DNA of 64,000 bases from Pirellulaceae bacterium (GCA_020852965.1 JADYZV010000185.1:62001-126000), one strand, 5' to 3'; counted from the first letter of the stretch, positions 9,978-19,173 are shown. The notes: generated by a model from the sequence alone, not told the origin. Translations and numbers: made by a program.

Positions 9978-10204
9978 CGCGGATTATTCATAAGTTTGTG
10001 TGAAAACGAAGTAACCGATGTTGCCGTCAGGCATACGTCAGAGAGACAAAAAATAGTCTACAGTGGAATCGCAGGCCCGCAGCGTCAGCAAGGACGTTTG
10101 ATTTGAATCGAATATTTGCAGCGTGAATTAACATGGTTTTACGCAATCCGTTTGCAGTTGAGTCTAACGTCCTTGCTGACGCTGCGGGTTATGAATAATC
10201 CGCG
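9978..10204. mobile_element. MITE-like palindromic element, copy 1
   Basis: A 16-bp perfect terminal inverted repeat (CGCGGATTATTCATAA at 9978-9993; complement at 10189-10204) encloses an 82-bp tail and an inner palindrome with perfect 23-bp arms (10076-10098 and 10166-10188; core GCGTCAGCAAGGACG) around a 67-nt spacer. The same parts recur at 46211-46450. It encodes no protein. The spacer shares the + orientation with that of copy 2, while the tail is on the opposite side and reversed. Confidence 0.85.
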
Positions 10205-10291
10205 CTAAATCGGCTAAAGCTAGACTCCAACGCAGAGTGGCGTTGTCCAGTTAACAATTCAGAAAATCTCAACTCACAACAGATTCAATCT

Positions 10292-10681
10292 ATGTCCAAC
10301 ACTCGAGTTTCTTATCCTCGCGACCCCGACACGCCGGTTTCCCATCTGCCGTTCAGCCCCTGCGTGGTCGTCGGCAATCTGGTGTTTGTCTCGGGGCAGG
10401 CATCGGTCGATAAGTCTGGCAAGATCATCTCGGGTGACATCGAGAGCGAATTTCGTCGCTCGATGCAGAACGTGGAAGCCGTTTTGAAGACGGCCGGCAC
10501 GGACTTAGCCCACGTTGTTCAAACTCGTAATTACGTTCGTGATGAAAATGACTTAGAGAAGTACAACGCGTTGTACGCGGAGTATTTCAAGGACCCTAAG
10601 CCGGCACGCACGACGATCGTGAAGTGCTTGGGTGACAATCTTCGGTACGAAATTGAATGCATCGCCGTCCTACCTGAATGA
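10292..10681 (+). CDS. ridA: RidA family enamine/imine deaminase
   Basis: 129 residues, full length for the RidA/YjgF/UK114 family, which hydrolyses reactive enamines and imines released by PLP enzymes. Seen: NLVFVSGQASVDKSGKI, the helix of FRRSMQNVEAVLKTAG, VVQTRNYVRDENDLEKYN, and the C-terminal PARTTIVKC...YEIECIAVLPE. R106 corresponds to the catalytic arginine that contacts the substrate carboxylate. The next gene, a PLP-dependent aldolase, starts 28 bp after its stop; pairing a RidA with a PLP enzyme makes functional sense. It could be a RidA subgroup specialised for this pathway rather than the housekeeping copy. Confidence 0.93.
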   Translation: MSNTRVSYPRDPDTPVSHLPFSPCVVVGNLVFVSGQASVDKSGKIISGDIESEFRRSMQNVEAVLKTAGTDLAHVVQTRNYVRDENDLEKYNALYAEYFKDPKPARTTIVKCLGDNLRYEIECIAVLPE

Positions 10682-10709
10682 TCCAATCGACCCTACAGCG
10701 AAGAAACGA

Positions 10710-11822
10710 ATGCGTATGCCGGATTGGTACGAAGTCTCCAACATCAACGATGTACCATCACCCTCGATTCTGGTTTACCCGGAACGAATCGATTTCAATT
10801 TACAGATGATGATCGATCAGGCAGGGGACGTCCGTAAACTTCGCCCTCATGTCAAAACCCACAAATTACCGCAGGTCGTGCGAATGAAGCTGTCTCATGG
10901 CATCACGAAGTTCAAGACTACGACGATCGCCGAAGCGGAAATGGTGGCGATGGAAGGGGGGACCGATGTGATGTTGGCCTACCAACCCGTTGGCCCCAAC
11001 GTATCAAGGCTGATTAAATTGATTCAGACCTATCCGCAAACGCGATTCTCAGCGTTGGTGGATTGCGTTGATTGTCTAGAGACAATCGCGACGGCGGCGG
11101 TCGCGGCGCGCACGTCGGTTCCATTATTCGTCGATCTGAATGTTGGCATGGACCGTACCGGAATCGAGCCTGGGAATGAGGCGTTTGATTTGTTCATGCG
11201 GATCGCTTCGCTGGACGGTGTCGAAGCGGCCGGTTTGCACGCGTACGACGGTCACGTACACGACGCCGATGCGAACGCGCTGGAAGCGAAGATCCAGCGG
11301 ACGTTCGCCCCCGTCTGGCGATTGAAGGAAACGATCGAGAGCACCGGAATATCGGCTGGAATTATCGTCGTCTCGGGAACACCGACTTCCCTTGAGATGG
11401 CTCGCCACCACGACGTCGAAGTGGGCGCTGGCACGACCGTACTGTGGGATACAGGTCAACCGAAGATTTGTCCCGAGATGAATTTTCAAAACGCGGCTGT
11501 GTTGATATCGCGAGTCATCAGTCACCCGACGCCCGACCGGATCTGCGTCGACCTGGGACACAAAGCGGTAGCATCGGAGTTCGATCATCCCCGTGTCACG
11601 TTTTTTGGACTTGATGCCGCGTCAGCGGTGATGCACAGCGAAGAGCACTTGGTGCTGGCAGTCGACGACGCCAAGACCTTTCCGGTCGGCACGGTTCTTT
11701 ATGGACTTCCGCGGCACGTCTGCCCCACGATGGCATTGCACCAACATGCGTGGTGCGTTCGCAAAGGTCGCGCATGTGAAACTTGGCCGATCACTGCGAG
11801 GGCGCGATGCCTGACAATCTAA
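10710..11822 (+). CDS. DSD1-type PLP enzyme (D-threonine aldolase / D-serine dehydratase-like)
   Basis: 370 residues with an alanine-racemase-like N-terminal TIM barrel and a D-serine-dehydratase-like C-terminal domain. K49 in RPHVKTHK is the expected PLP Schiff-base lysine. FVDLNVGMDRTGI and GLHAYDGHVHD follow. H336 and C338 in LPRHVC match the metal-binding pair of D-threonine aldolases and eukaryotic D-serine dehydratases. The ending (VRKGRACETWPITARARC) fits the family. The start is the ATG at 10710. It probably splits a beta-hydroxy-D-amino acid into glycine and an aldehyde, or dehydrates a D-amino acid. Its 3' end overlaps the MFS gene by 16 bp, indicating one operon. Confidence 0.87.
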   Translation: MRMPDWYEVSNINDVPSPSILVYPERIDFNLQMMIDQAGDVRKLRPHVKTHKLPQVVRMKLSHGITKFKTTTIAEAEMVAMEGGTDVMLAYQPVGPNVSRLIKLIQTYPQTRFSALVDCVDCLETIATAAVAARTSVPLFVDLNVGMDRTGIEPGNEAFDLFMRIASLDGVEAAGLHAYDGHVHDADANALEAKIQRTFAPVWRLKETIESTGISAGIIVVSGTPTSLEMARHHDVEVGAGTTVLWDTGQPKICPEMNFQNAAVLISRVISHPTPDRICVDLGHKAVASEFDHPRVTFFGLDAASAVMHSEEHLVLAVDDAKTFPVGTVLYGLPRHVCPTMALHQHAWCVRKGRACETWPITARARCLTI

Positions 11823-13264
11823 ATTCGCCACAGCGTTTCGGGGACGCCGCTGGTGAACCCGTTCCCGACGCGCACGACGCCGACTTGTCTGACCTTGTCC
11901 GCAAATTTCCAGAGGCCGACGGACGCGCGACCACGGTCCGATATCGCGTCATCGGTGTCAGCGTCGTGATGGCGTTTATCCTATATTTGGACCGCGTATG
12001 TCTGGGCGAAATTGTCAAGCTGGAGATGTTTCTAGCCGACTTTAGCGTCGATGCGATGGGCGACGTGATAGATCGCGATGCGCTGCGGGCCAAGATCGGT
12101 GACACGTTGGCAGCATTCTTTTGGACCTACGCGAGCTTTCAAATCCCAGCCGGTTGGGCCAGTGACCGGTTCGGTGCACGCAAGATGCTGACGTTCTACA
12201 TCGTCGTCTGGTCATTGATGACGATCGTCACTGGGTTGGCCGCCACACTGGCGGGATTATTGTTCGCCCGCTTGGCATTGGGACTGGCCCAGGCAGGTGC
12301 CTACCCGACTTCGGGCGGCGTGATCCGTCGCTGGTTTCGAACCGAAAACCGTTCCATCGCCAGCGGTTGGGTGTCGATGGGGGGACGCATCGGTGGTGCC
12401 GTCGCACCGGTTCTGACCGTATTCGCAGCCAACCAAATTGGATCTTGGCGAATTGTCGTCGGTATCTATGGTGTCGTCGGTTTGGCCATCGCTGCAGCCT
12501 ACTTCTGGATCGTTCGCAATCGACCGTCCGAACACCCGGCCGTCAATGAAGCCGAAGCGAACTGGATTGGATCTCCCGCAGACGACCACCGCAGCGAAGT
12601 CCGCGACATCTTACCGATGCTGTGGGCTTGTTGCCTAAGTCGAACATTGTGGTTGAATTCAACCGTCCAGTTCGCAACGAACGTGGGTTGGGCCTTTCTA
12701 ATCACCTGGCTGCCTACCTATCTGATCGATCGAGGCGTCAGCGAGCTCAACGGCGGATTGCTGCTGACGATTATATTGGGTGTCGGAATCCCTGCCCAAT
12801 TGATCGGCGGATGGATCGGCGACTGGTGCGTAGTCCGCTACGGGCTGCGTTGGGGCCGTGTGTTACCGGTCGCTATCGCCAGCATGATCGCGGGGCTGGC
12901 TTATATAGCCTGCGTCGGATTCGATGAAGTCTGGGTAGTGGTGACCTGTTTCGCAATCGTTTCGTTCATGACCGACGTTAAGAATCCGCCGTTTTGGGCC
13001 TTGATTCAAGACATTGGCGGCCGCAACACATCTGGAATTTTTGCATGGTCCAACATGTGGGGCAATTTTGGCGCGGCGTTGACGTCGTCGGTGCTGCCAA
13101 GACTGGCTTCACTCGGTGCCAGCATGGGTTACGGCAACGGTGACTCGTTCATGTTCGTATTCTTGGGAGGCGCCTTCTTTTTGTCTGGTCTCGCCGTGCT
13201 GGGGATGGACGCAACTAAACTGGTTCAGCCGCCTCGCGACGCCGGCCCTGGAACAGCAGCGTGA
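11807..13264 (+). CDS. MFS transporter, ACS (anion:cation symporter)-like
   Basis: 485 residues and about 12 predicted membrane segments. After a hydrophilic leader of about 45 residues come TM1 (VIGVSVVMAFILYLDRVCLG) and the family loop QIPAGWASDRFGARKML, with RLALGLAQAGAYPTSGGVIRR, the second signature of ACS-type carriers of hexuronates, galactonate and similar organic anions. The start ATG at 11807 overlaps the end of the aldolase gene and has GAGGG about 7 nt upstream. It is likely the uptake system for the substrate processed by the upstream M81 peptidase, RidA and PLP aldolase. A 30-40 residue insertion between TM1 and TM2 (KLEMFLADFSVDAMGDVIDR) is common in planctomycete members. Confidence 0.9.
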   Translation: MPDNLNSPQRFGDAAGEPVPDAHDADLSDLVRKFPEADGRATTVRYRVIGVSVVMAFILYLDRVCLGEIVKLEMFLADFSVDAMGDVIDRDALRAKIGDTLAAFFWTYASFQIPAGWASDRFGARKMLTFYIVVWSLMTIVTGLAATLAGLLFARLALGLAQAGAYPTSGGVIRRWFRTENRSIASGWVSMGGRIGGAVAPVLTVFAANQIGSWRIVVGIYGVVGLAIAAAYFWIVRNRPSEHPAVNEAEANWIGSPADDHRSEVRDILPMLWACCLSRTLWLNSTVQFATNVGWAFLITWLPTYLIDRGVSELNGGLLLTIILGVGIPAQLIGGWIGDWCVVRYGLRWGRVLPVAIASMIAGLAYIACVGFDEVWVVVTCFAIVSFMTDVKNPPFWALIQDIGGRNTSGIFAWSNMWGNFGAALTSSVLPRLASLGASMGYGNGDSFMFVFLGGAFFLSGLAVLGMDATKLVQPPRDAGPGTAA

Positions 13265-13290
13265 TTACTCGGTTCATTTGTCGGAGCGTC

Positions 13291-13559
13291 CTAACCATTA
13301 CGGATAGACTGCCGCGCTTTGGATTGCAGCAGGTTCAGAAAACTGCCGACGCGCGAATACGATTCCAGTTCTTCGCGCTCTTCCGACGAAACTTCACCTC
13401 GCCGTTCTTTTCCGCCAGTTCGTTCATGCGATCGATGTTGCAATCAGGAAAACGGAGTGAAAGCAACGAATTGGCCACTTCGACGGTCAACTTGCCATCG
13501 CGAGGCGCAATCACGCGCGAAAGAATCTCAGTTTCGTTTTGGGTTACTATCTCTGCCAT
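13291..13559 (-). pseudogene. Small conserved planctomycete protein, frameshifted in an A run
   Basis: The first frame gives MAEIVTQNETEILSRVIAP, then LTVEVANSLLSLRF and RMNELAEKN, after which the similarity stops. Adding one A to the AAAA run (plus-strand TTTT at about 13408-13411) restores ERRGEVSSEEREELESYSRV and GSFLNLLQSKARQSIRNG, ending at a stop at 13291. That ending is the familiar form of a small planctomycete family of about 89 residues that I recall accompanying other genes; function unknown. A one-base homopolymer deletion may be a real frameshift or a base-calling error. It lies 26 bp beyond the MFS stop, convergent with that gene. Confidence 0.7.
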
Positions 13560-13854
13560 AGCCTGACTATAGCAGGACTCAGCCAGGAAGTGAAATGCGG
13601 CTTTTACTCTGTCAAGTAACTTGTTTTGAGCAATTTGCCTTAGGGACTAGCCCGACCGGGCCCGACCACGTGGGCCACATCACCTTGCTGGATGGATAAA
13701 GCCACCCATCAACGTGCTGTGTCCCCTGAGGTTTCCCATCAAGGACGGGCATGACTGGCAGCATCACATGGGAAGGGTGCTGCGTGTCGAGGTGGACTGT
13801 CAAGAAACAGTTTTAGGGTAGTGGGCGAGGCCAAAGTCAAGCATTGTTGAAACA
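13560..13854. other. Intergenic region, no feature seen
   Basis: About 295 bp between two minus-strand genes. Small open frames here have no recognisable content, and I see no strong hairpin or promoter. Confidence 0.4.
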
Positions 13855-16824
13855 CTATTGATTTTTTCGGCGTTCGATTGCGGCTGACCAGTCTTCCGCC
13901 AAACGCAACTCGGTCCAGGTCACGCCTTCATTCTCGGTGAAAGGGGCATCGAAGTCTGGCACCTCCTCCCCTTTGTCGTTGTATACGTGCAGTTCGTGTC
14001 GAGAGTCGTCGCCCCAACCATACGTTCCGCTGAGCTTGGTCACGATTCGCTCTTCACCGATAAGGTAACCTGCATGGATCTCCAGCGGCGTGATGGGGAA
14101 CATTTGCGACGTGAGGGTCTTATGCGTCGGTGTGACGGTCATGTCGTTGTACCAGTAGTACACACAGCCGTAGTCCAGTGCGGCAAGCATGGTCTCGTAA
14201 GCATCCTGCTGACTATGCTCGGTGAGGTGATCACCCAGGGCGATCGGCGAGTAGAGATGGCTGAGGGTGCAATTCGTGATGGCACCGGTCTCGACGAAGC
14301 AGGGGAAGTTTAGCGACGCCATCGCGCGAGTGTAGGGCGCACCATTTCCAATCAAGGGGCCGCGAGACTGGATATACTTCGCCAGATCAACTCGCCAGTC
14401 CTCAGTCAAAAGCGTGACGGAAGACTTCAATCCGCGAATTTGCATACTTTTCGGATCGATGTCACCCGAGATTTGATCCCACGGTTCGCCGTAGTGATAT
14501 TGCTCGTTGCTGTACTCGTGCTCGTCCCAGTAGACCCCATCGGCACCGAGTTTGTCGAAGATGATTTCGACGTTCTTCTCAATGGCCGCTCCGTAGGAAT
14601 TACCTGTCATGGGTAGAAAGAGCCGCTGATGTTCTTCGCCGTAGTTTGCCTGACTCCCGTTGGCTCGCAGAGTACGGGCATCATGGAACTGCATCTCCGC
14701 CTCGTCGGTCACGTCGAGAAAGCAGTGGAAATAGACCAGGCAGCTTACCTCGGGATAAAGCCTGCGCCAACGTTCGAAGCCGCGGGGATATCCCGTATGG
14801 TCGACTTGCTGGAAGGCCGTGCCATGGCTGTAGCGCCCCTTGTAGTTCGATCCGATCGAGGCGCAGACATATTTCGGATTTTTGTATTCGAGAAATCTCT
14901 GTAGCCGATCGTCGCTCCACGCCTCCGTCAATCTGTCGGCGCGAAGAAAAGCAAAGCCACCATCGATCAAGAAATTGGCCCCCATGAATCGCCGAGCCGT
15001 GTTGATGAATCGGTAGTAGTCGGGCGCTTCGACTGGGACTAGTATCCACTCGGCCGTGTAAGTGGCACCGGGAGGTAAGACGAGGTTGTTGTCGGCCAGC
15101 CCGATGGAACCGTCATCCGCGTAGTTCGTACAATGCACTCGAAACACATCATCCGAGGCGACAAAGCCCAGACCCCAGCTATCCGCAGCGCCGAAGGTAG
15201 TACAGTTTGCTGGGAGACGCGACTCACCCGTACGACTCGGTTTTTCGAGACCTGCGAGCCACAGCCGTGCTAAACTGTCGCCCAGTTTAGCCTGATGACG
15301 GTGCATGATCGGCAAGTTTTCAGTGGTCTTGTTCGTGAAAGTGTCGTAGACCACAACTCCCTCGTCGCGTTGCTCGATCCGGCGCTGGTGGGAAAAGTAG
15401 TCGTTGCTTCCATGTACCCACTCGGGCTTGGGGGTGGAGAATTGACTTTCTACAACCACTTGGGTCGCGGCAAACTTAAGCAGAATCTTAGCATCGGGTA
15501 AGACTTCCGCAGTGTAGTTCGTTCTGAGTTCCTGGCGCGGCGCAATAGTTGGAATAGGTCCTGTCGGCGGTCCGGATTTCTCTGTCGCTTCCAGCGACGG
15601 CACCTGGTACACGAGCGTCCCTCGCCCCACGTGCAGCATATTCTGGACACTTGCAGCGGCGTCGTTTCGAAAGACCAGTTCGTTGGCACCCGGCTTGATC
15701 AGGTCGGTTACGTCGACTTCGAATAAACAGGGGACGACGCCTCCGGTCAAGCCATAGTATGGATGCTCCGTCGGCGAATCGAAGTCGGGCGAATAGAAGA
15801 CCGTCAACCGCTCCCCAGCGTACATGGAACTGACTTGCCCTGCACGGCCCTTTACGCGAAGCTCCTTGTTGAGAAGGCGTTCGCCTGAAAGCGACTGCTC
15901 GTTGAACACAAGGTGCAGGCACGGGGTATATCCCGCCACGACCTTGGTGTCGAGGCGCGCCCAAAATCGCAGCACGGCCTGCCATCCCGTAGGCACAGGA
16001 GACGCATCGAAGTGGAGCGTCGATGTCTGCCCCTGAGCGATTTCCAATGCATCCAGCAGCGGAATCGATATCGCGCTCGGGTTACCATCGCTGCCGGTCA
16101 GAACCATAGGGCGCAGGCGAGTCCGCTTGAGCTCCCAGGCTCGCGTGCCGGATGTCAGCAAGCTCTCTTGCAGCGCATCGCTACCGTCCGCGTCACTCAA
16201 ACCGACTTCGACATTCACAGGAAGGTCCTGCACGGGCGTAACCCCCAGCGCGCTCCACGGAATCGCCGCTTCCAGTGTCCAACCATGTTCGGTGCGCGCG
16301 GCGGCCACTTGTACACCGCTCATATCGAGGCCTACTGGCTTTAAACAAACGGCTTTCGGTGCGTCATCGGTGAGGGAATCCGCCGAGCGGGTAAAGCGAC
16401 CTGGACTCAAGGCCAATTGGAACTGGCCTGCCCCGAACTCGATACGATCTGTTTCTGTGGCGGGTTGCAAGTCAATCGTAATCTGTACATGGTCACCTTG
16501 CGGGGTTTCTGCAGTCGGTTGCTCAGGTCGATGAATGTCATCTGTCACCCTAGCCGCCACAAATAGGTACTCCTGCCTCCATGCTAACTGTACGACACCA
16601 CTCATATCCTGCGCACCCGACCAAGCTCCCGCACCCAAAACCGCTTGAGCTGGCTGGTTAATTTCAAGCGCATTTGGCACACCTGCCCAGTCGCCCAAGT
16701 CGCCATCGACGGCGATCGGTGGATCAGGCTTGAGTGGGATACCGTAAGGGACTTCGGCAAAGCCGCTGGCAGGCAGGGAGAGGAGGATAGCGGTCACGAC
16801 CAGGCGAAGAGCAAAACGTTGCAT
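13855..16824 (-). CDS. Large secreted CBM9-like protein with glycoside-hydrolase-like C-terminal half
   Basis: 989 residues. A signal peptide (RLVVTAILLSLPASGFAEV) is followed at about 30-230 by a CBM9/DOMON-like beta-sandwich of the type used to bind carbohydrate ends (PIAVDGDLGDWAG, MSGVVQLAWRQEYLFVAARV, WTLEAAIPWSALGV). A beta-rich middle part follows. The C-terminal half looks like a TIM-barrel glycosidase: a metal/substrate-like loop GADGVYWDEHEYS at about 760-775, then GPLIGNGAPYTRAM and ALDYGCVYYWYNDMTVT. I cannot assign a GH family or name catalytic residues with certainty; the acidic pair in YWDEHE is the best candidate. It is likely a periplasmic or cell-surface polysaccharide enzyme. 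The M20 amidohydrolase lies upstream on the same strand. Confidence 0.65.
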   Translation of the reverse strand: MQRFALRLVVTAILLSLPASGFAEVPYGIPLKPDPPIAVDGDLGDWAGVPNALEINQPAQAVLGAGAWSGAQDMSGVVQLAWRQEYLFVAARVTDDIHRPEQPTAETPQGDHVQITIDLQPATETDRIEFGAGQFQLALSPGRFTRSADSLTDDAPKAVCLKPVGLDMSGVQVAAARTEHGWTLEAAIPWSALGVTPVQDLPVNVEVGLSDADGSDALQESLLTSGTRAWELKRTRLRPMVLTGSDGNPSAISIPLLDALEIAQGQTSTLHFDASPVPTGWQAVLRFWARLDTKVVAGYTPCLHLVFNEQSLSGERLLNKELRVKGRAGQVSSMYAGERLTVFYSPDFDSPTEHPYYGLTGGVVPCLFEVDVTDLIKPGANELVFRNDAAASVQNMLHVGRGTLVYQVPSLEATEKSGPPTGPIPTIAPRQELRTNYTAEVLPDAKILLKFAATQVVVESQFSTPKPEWVHGSNDYFSHQRRIEQRDEGVVVYDTFTNKTTENLPIMHRHQAKLGDSLARLWLAGLEKPSRTGESRLPANCTTFGAADSWGLGFVASDDVFRVHCTNYADDGSIGLADNNLVLPPGATYTAEWILVPVEAPDYYRFINTARRFMGANFLIDGGFAFLRADRLTEAWSDDRLQRFLEYKNPKYVCASIGSNYKGRYSHGTAFQQVDHTGYPRGFERWRRLYPEVSCLVYFHCFLDVTDEAEMQFHDARTLRANGSQANYGEEHQRLFLPMTGNSYGAAIEKNVEIIFDKLGADGVYWDEHEYSNEQYHYGEPWDQISGDIDPKSMQIRGLKSSVTLLTEDWRVDLAKYIQSRGPLIGNGAPYTRAMASLNFPCFVETGAITNCTLSHLYSPIALGDHLTEHSQQDAYETMLAALDYGCVYYWYNDMTVTPTHKTLTSQMFPITPLEIHAGYLIGEERIVTKLSGTYGWGDDSRHELHVYNDKGEEVPDFDAPFTENEGVTWTELRLAEDWSAAIERRKNQ

Positions 16825-16846
16825 CGTACATTTCGAATTTGATTAA

Positions 16847-16956
16847 TGTGGCCCGACGCTCCGCGTCGGTATTGGCTGTCGGGATTGATAGAGGTGTGAT
16901 AGAGGTGTGATAGATGTTGTGATAGAGGCGCTCACGACGCGGAGCGTCGAGCCACA
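16847..16956. repeat. Inverted pair of TGTGGCCCGACGCTCC repeats
   Basis: TGTGGCCCGACGCTCCG at 16847 onward and its near-complement at 16935-16956 (CGACGCGGAGCGTCGAGCC) face each other across about 65 nt that include GATAGAGGTGT-type direct repeats. Other copies of the core are at 19767-19790, 24263-24286 and, decayed, about 18345-18371. It lies between two minus-strand genes and could act as a terminator or transcript-stabilising hairpin. Confidence 0.75.
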
Positions 16957-16959
16957 TTG

Positions 16960-18288
16960 CTATCGGCCAGCGGGTGGGAGCAGATCGCTGGTGGCGCTGA
17001 TCATCGACAGGAGACCCGTTGCCAACGCGTCTCGCGCATCAGGATAAAAAGTCGGCGAGTGTAGCGAGGGAGGTTGTTGTCCAAGTTCCGCAAAACGCGC
17101 CAGACGCTCTGGAGCAATGACGCCCAGGCGGTACATCACGATGGGGACACCGGCCAAGCCGTATTGACTGAAGTCCTCGCCACCCATCACCGGCGGCATG
17201 GGAAGGACGTTTTCGGAGCCCAGAGCCAAACGCATACTGTCGGTAACAAGCGGTGTAAGTTCGGCGTCGTTCTCGAGCGCGGGAGTGCCTTCGGAGGTGG
17301 TAATGTCAGGTTCGGGTGCCCCGTAGGCTTGGGCTACTGCGAGCGCTTTGCGCTTGATAGCAGCAAGAAGTTGATTGCGAATCTCGGGCGTGTAGCTGCG
17401 CACCGTCAACTGCAACTGGCACGAGTCGCCGATGATATTGTGTTTGGTGCCGCCGTGAATCGAGCCGACCGTCACCACCGCTGACTCGCTGGGTTTGACT
17501 TCTCGCGAAACGATCGTTTGCAGCGACATCACCAACTCAGCCGCTTGCACGATCGGGTCGATGGTGCTTTCAGGCGCGGAGCCATGCCCCCCTTTCCCCT
17601 TGACGGTAATGTCAACAGAATCGACGTTGGCCATAGAGTAGCCGGGGCTGAGGGCGACCTTGCCGGTCGGCGTCTTGCTTTCGCAGTGCAGCGCAATGGC
17701 GTAGTCTGGCTTGCCAAAACGTTTGAATAGTCCGTCGCCGAGCATCGCTTTGGCACCCGAGCCCCGCTCCTCGGCGGGCTGACCGATCAACATCAACGTT
17801 CCTTTCCAAGCGGACCGATGCTCGGCAAAGTATCGTCCCACACCGATCAGATTGGTCATGTGGATATCGTGGCCACAAGCGTGCATGACGCCGGTGGGAG
17901 TGCCTGATTCGGTAACGGCGGTTTGCTTCGAGGCGTACGGGAGCCCGGTCGCTTCGGTCACGGGCAATGCGTCGAGGTCGGTGCGCAGCATGACCGTTGG
18001 GCCATCCCCGTTTTTGAGCAACGCGACAACTCCTGTCCCTCCCACGTTTTCCGTTACGGTATAGCCCGCATCCCGCCAGGCATCGGCAACGAATTTAGCA
18101 GTCTCCGTTTCATGGAACGACAGCTCGGGGTGTTGGTGTAGATAGACATAGGTCTCCAGGAGATTGGGCAACTGAGATTCGATCCACGCCCGCGTCGATG
18201 AGGTTTCTTGTACGTGTGTAGATGGGGTGGCCAGGATCAGCAGCGCGAAACAGCTTGTGAGTACAATTGTTTTCATGGTCGATGTCAC
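16960..18288 (-). CDS. M20 family metallo-amidohydrolase (IAA-amino acid hydrolase/hippurate hydrolase type), secreted
   Basis: 442 residues with a signal peptide (TIVLTSCFALLILATPSTHV); Met5 at 18276 is an equally good start. Family landmarks of M20D: YLHQHPELSFHETET, MLRTDLDALPVTEATGLPYAS, GVMHACGHDIHM (Cys/His metal ligands), GQPAEERGSGAKAM (catalytic and metal Glu), ALHCESKTPTG, dimerisation-domain KGKGGHGSAPESTIDPI, PVMGGEDFSQYG and a C-terminal LHSPTFYPD histidine. These enzymes hydrolyse N-acyl amino acids with a dinuclear zinc or manganese centre. Exported planctomycete members may scavenge N-acyl or peptide-like nitrogen sources. The real acyl group cannot be deduced. Confidence 0.92.
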   Translation of the reverse strand: MTSTMKTIVLTSCFALLILATPSTHVQETSSTRAWIESQLPNLLETYVYLHQHPELSFHETETAKFVADAWRDAGYTVTENVGGTGVVALLKNGDGPTVMLRTDLDALPVTEATGLPYASKQTAVTESGTPTGVMHACGHDIHMTNLIGVGRYFAEHRSAWKGTLMLIGQPAEERGSGAKAMLGDGLFKRFGKPDYAIALHCESKTPTGKVALSPGYSMANVDSVDITVKGKGGHGSAPESTIDPIVQAAELVMSLQTIVSREVKPSESAVVTVGSIHGGTKHNIIGDSCQLQLTVRSYTPEIRNQLLAAIKRKALAVAQAYGAPEPDITTSEGTPALENDAELTPLVTDSMRLALGSENVLPMPPVMGGEDFSQYGLAGVPIVMYRLGVIAPERLARFAELGQQPPSLHSPTFYPDARDALATGLLSMISATSDLLPPAGR

Positions 18289-18447
18289 TTTCTATTAAGG
18301 GAGTGGTTCATTGTGGACGATCACACGCGCATAGGATAGAGCTCGAATGTGGCTCGACACTCAGTCGTCGGTGTTGCTAGGGGCCAAGCGAAGCAAAGGG
18401 GCTAAGGCCGATACGGCCAATCACCTTCAAAACACACAGCCGATTAT

Positions 18448-18516
18448 CTCATGCAAAGGCCCGGAGGCGCAAAGAGTTGACCGTAGAACTTTGCGAGCTC
18501 TGCACCTTTGCATGAG
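18448..18516. repeat. Nested hairpin repeat (GCAAAG/CTTTGC family)
   Basis: Perfect 12-bp outer arms (CTCATGCAAAGG at 18448-18459; complement at 18505-18516) and inner CGCAAAG/CTTTGCG arms at about 18468-18495. A related CGCAAAG/CTTTGCG pair occurs at 44955-44984. It lies in the gap of about 270 bp between the M20 and ECF genes, which otherwise shows nothing except a decayed TGTGGC-type repeat at 18345-18371. Confidence 0.65.
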
Positions 18517-18561
18517 GTTTTCTTTGTTGAAGTCATTGTGCTCTCAATGTTGGTGTACCCA

Positions 18562-19173
18562 CTACTCCGTTCCGCTGCTGCCGAGGGACTGATCGCCGAG
18601 TTGTTGTCTTAGGCGGCGCAGGACGCGGGCGCGATGCTGTCGGACGGTGGCGGGTGAAATCTCCAGCTCGGCTGCGACGGCTGCGACCGTTTGAACGTCG
18701 ATCGTGGTACGCCAAAATGCCTGCCATGTCTTGGGCTCAAATTCACTCTCGACTTGCGCCAGTCCTCTGTGCAACAACTGCGTGAACTCGAAACGCTCCG
18801 AGTCATCGCTGTCATCCAACTCTTCGGGCACTTGCTGAGTGGCTTGCCAAGCGGTACTGCCACCTTGGGCCAGTGGAAAGCGTGCGTCGCGACGCTGGGA
18901 GTCGATAATCTTGTGGCGAGTTATCGTCCACAACCAAGCGCGAAAGCCTCCACCATTTTCTCGCGGTCGATAGTCGTCGATCCCGCGCGAGACCGAGAAG
19001 AATACCTCCTGCACGGCGTCATTGATCTCCGACTCGGTGACTTTCTGCTTGCGGCACCAGAAGGCGACCAGCGGTGAGTAGAGTGCAACCAAATCATGCC
19101 ACGCTCGAGAGTCGTTGGAACGAACCCGAGAGATCAAGCTCAATCGCGTCGACGAGGAATCAGTTAGCGACAT
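18562..19173 (-). CDS. ECF-type RNA polymerase sigma factor
   Basis: 203 residues. Sigma region 2 is at about 10-85 (AWHDLVALYSPLVAFWCRK, DAVQEVFFSVSRGIDDYRP, FRAWLWTITRHKIIDSQRR) and region 4 helix-turn-helix at about 140-190 (LAQVESEFEPKTWQAFWRTT, VAAVAAELEISPATVRQHRA). This is the long ECF type common in Planctomycetes, where such factors often neighbour Ser/Thr kinases. It is divergent from the kinase at 19565, whose N-terminus carries an anti-sigma-like HxxxCxxC motif; the two are likely a sensing pair. It should direct polymerase to a small regulon under a signal relayed by that kinase. No autoregulated promoter could be identified by eye. Confidence 0.93.
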   Translation of the reverse strand: MSLTDSSSTRLSLISRVRSNDSRAWHDLVALYSPLVAFWCRKQKVTESEINDAVQEVFFSVSRGIDDYRPRENGGGFRAWLWTITRHKIIDSQRRDARFPLAQGGSTAWQATQQVPEELDDSDDSERFEFTQLLHRGLAQVESEFEPKTWQAFWRTTIDVQTVAAVAAELEISPATVRQHRARVLRRLRQQLGDQSLGSSGTE

